A stretch of DNA of 64,000 nucleotides, taken from NCBI RefSeq assembly GCF_945859685.1, contig NC_079147.1, forward strand, positions 172,033,174-172,097,173. Reading direction: 5' to 3'. The number at the start of each line of letters is the position of its first letter. Positions within the stretch are counted from its first letter, which is position 1. The notes under the pieces are model-generated. The model saw only the letters and a program-made list of their open reading frames with translations. It did not search any database and was not told the DNA's origin. Both the position numbers and the translations under genes were made by a program. The stretch is from Eupeodes corollae. Lineage: Eukaryota > Arthropoda > Insecta > Diptera > Syrphidae. Positions 63,589 through 64,000 of this stretch are shown here, piece by piece.

Positions 63589-63877
63589 ATACACATCAAA
63601 AGAAAGGTATTTAAATGCTCTACCCACAACTGCAAACCAAAATGTTATACGATCGCTCTTTTCCGAAAAATTAGTCAAAAAGTAAAATTACAGAATTTCG
63701 ACCCAGCTCATCACAAATTATCTTTCGGTTGCTCTATTTCCTCAACCAAGCCTCCAAACATGATGCGGTTGTCACTAAAATACAGAGCATCGACCCACCT
63801 TTCAATTGATGCATAAATCTCAAAAATCCCATTGCCGAAAAAGTAGTATTTTCAAAACTATTTCCCACCCAATCAAA
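63589..63877 (+). repeat. Monomer with 37 bp deletion (copy 4 of 4)
   Basis: It has the same junction, 10617 bp downstream of the unit at 52972. Only one base difference from that unit was noticed (ATCGACCC here, ATCGACTC there). Confidence 0.95.
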
Positions 63878-64000
63878 ATGCACATCAAAAGAAAGGTATT
63901 TAAATGCTCTACCCACAACTGCAAACCAAAATGTTATACAATCGCTCGTTTCCGAAAAATTAGTCAAAAAGTAAAATTACAGAATTTCGACCCAGCTCAT
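63878..64000 (+). repeat. Partial monomer at the right edge
   Basis: This is the first 123 bases of a monomer, cut in CCCAGCTCAT. It has ACAATCGCTCG, matching the unit at 53261. The array continues beyond the window. Confidence 0.97.

Larger units (their letters stand above)
1..64000. repeat. Tandem satellite array, ~326 bp monomer, ~195 copies
   Basis: The same sequence recurs with a period of 326 bp from the first to the last base, always in one orientation; successive ATGCACATC starts lie at 140, 792, 1444, 1770, 2422 and so on to 63878. Copies differ by scattered substitutions, small indels and a variable T-run; apart from a few truncated or composite units the phase is kept. There is no unique DNA or foreign insertion, so no stretch here holds a gene. 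Such arrays are typical of eukaryotic centromeric or heterochromatic DNA; that placement is inferred. The only break is the N-run at 27723-27922. I do not recognise the satellite as a named family. Confidence 0.98.
59042..64000 (+). repeat. Recent ~5 kb segmental duplication within the array, copy 2
   Basis: It is near-identical to 48424-53383 and still matching at the window edge, so the duplication probably extends further. The left boundary lies at about 59042, where ATTTTCTTTCAG and CCACCCAATC upstream differ from CCACATAATC in copy 1. Confidence 0.92.

Noticed and set aside
1..64000. CRISPR array
   Set aside because: The repeat unit is ~326 bp with no alternation of short conserved repeats and unique spacers, and the whole unit is conserved.

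Overview
The whole 64 kb window is one uninterrupted tandem satellite array. A monomer of about 326 bp repeats head to tail, always in the same orientation, roughly 195 times. Only a 200-base run of N at 27723-27922 breaks it. I see no unique sequence, protein-coding gene, tRNA, rRNA, transposon insertion or CRISPR array. Short open frames recur once per monomer on both strands, but they belong to the repeat and are not genes. An array of this size, with higher-order structure and no genes, points to a eukaryotic genome, most likely pericentromeric, centromeric or other heterochromatin. The species cannot be named from the sequence. A hand count of 300 bases (121-180 excluded, 181-480 used) gives about 34% GC, C well above G on the + strand, and no CpG depletion.

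The monomer (phase used here: base 1 is the A of ATGCACATC, for example 44653-44978) carries in order: a CGATCG core with frequent CpG-transition variants; two diverged copies of a ~26 bp internal repeat about 93 bp apart; a short AAAAAT-G-ATTTTT dyad leading into a variable T-run; a 17 bp element one base away from the mammalian CENP-B box; and a variable junction (CCCATTGCC or CCCTTGCC). Two monomers (28435-28451 and 31034-31050) match the CENP-B box consensus exactly.

Layout: 0-3.4 kb, alternating monomer types (dimers). 4.05-6.46 kb, a 1278 bp higher-order repeat containing 177 bp-deleted units. 6.5-20.6 kb, mostly regular monomers with blocks re-used at about 6- and 8-monomer spacing. 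20.9-24.35 kb, a rearranged zone with a 79 bp deletion, two over-long composite units and a tandemly duplicated block. 25.0-27.7 kb, a three-monomer periodicity running into the gap. 28.2-37.3 kb, blocks re-used at about 2.6 and 2.3 kb. 40.2-44.3 kb, three copies of a higher-order repeat marked by a 172 bp truncated unit. 45.96-47.77 kb, an 875 bp duplication with 37 and 67 bp deletions. 47.6-64.0 kb, nested duplications, including a nearly 5 kb segment (48424-53383) that recurs almost unchanged 10.6 kb downstream (59042-64000).

No genes act together here. The biology is array evolution: out-of-register deletions each arose once and were then copied in register by unequal exchange or conversion. 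A possible centromere-protein binding element sits in nearly every monomer.
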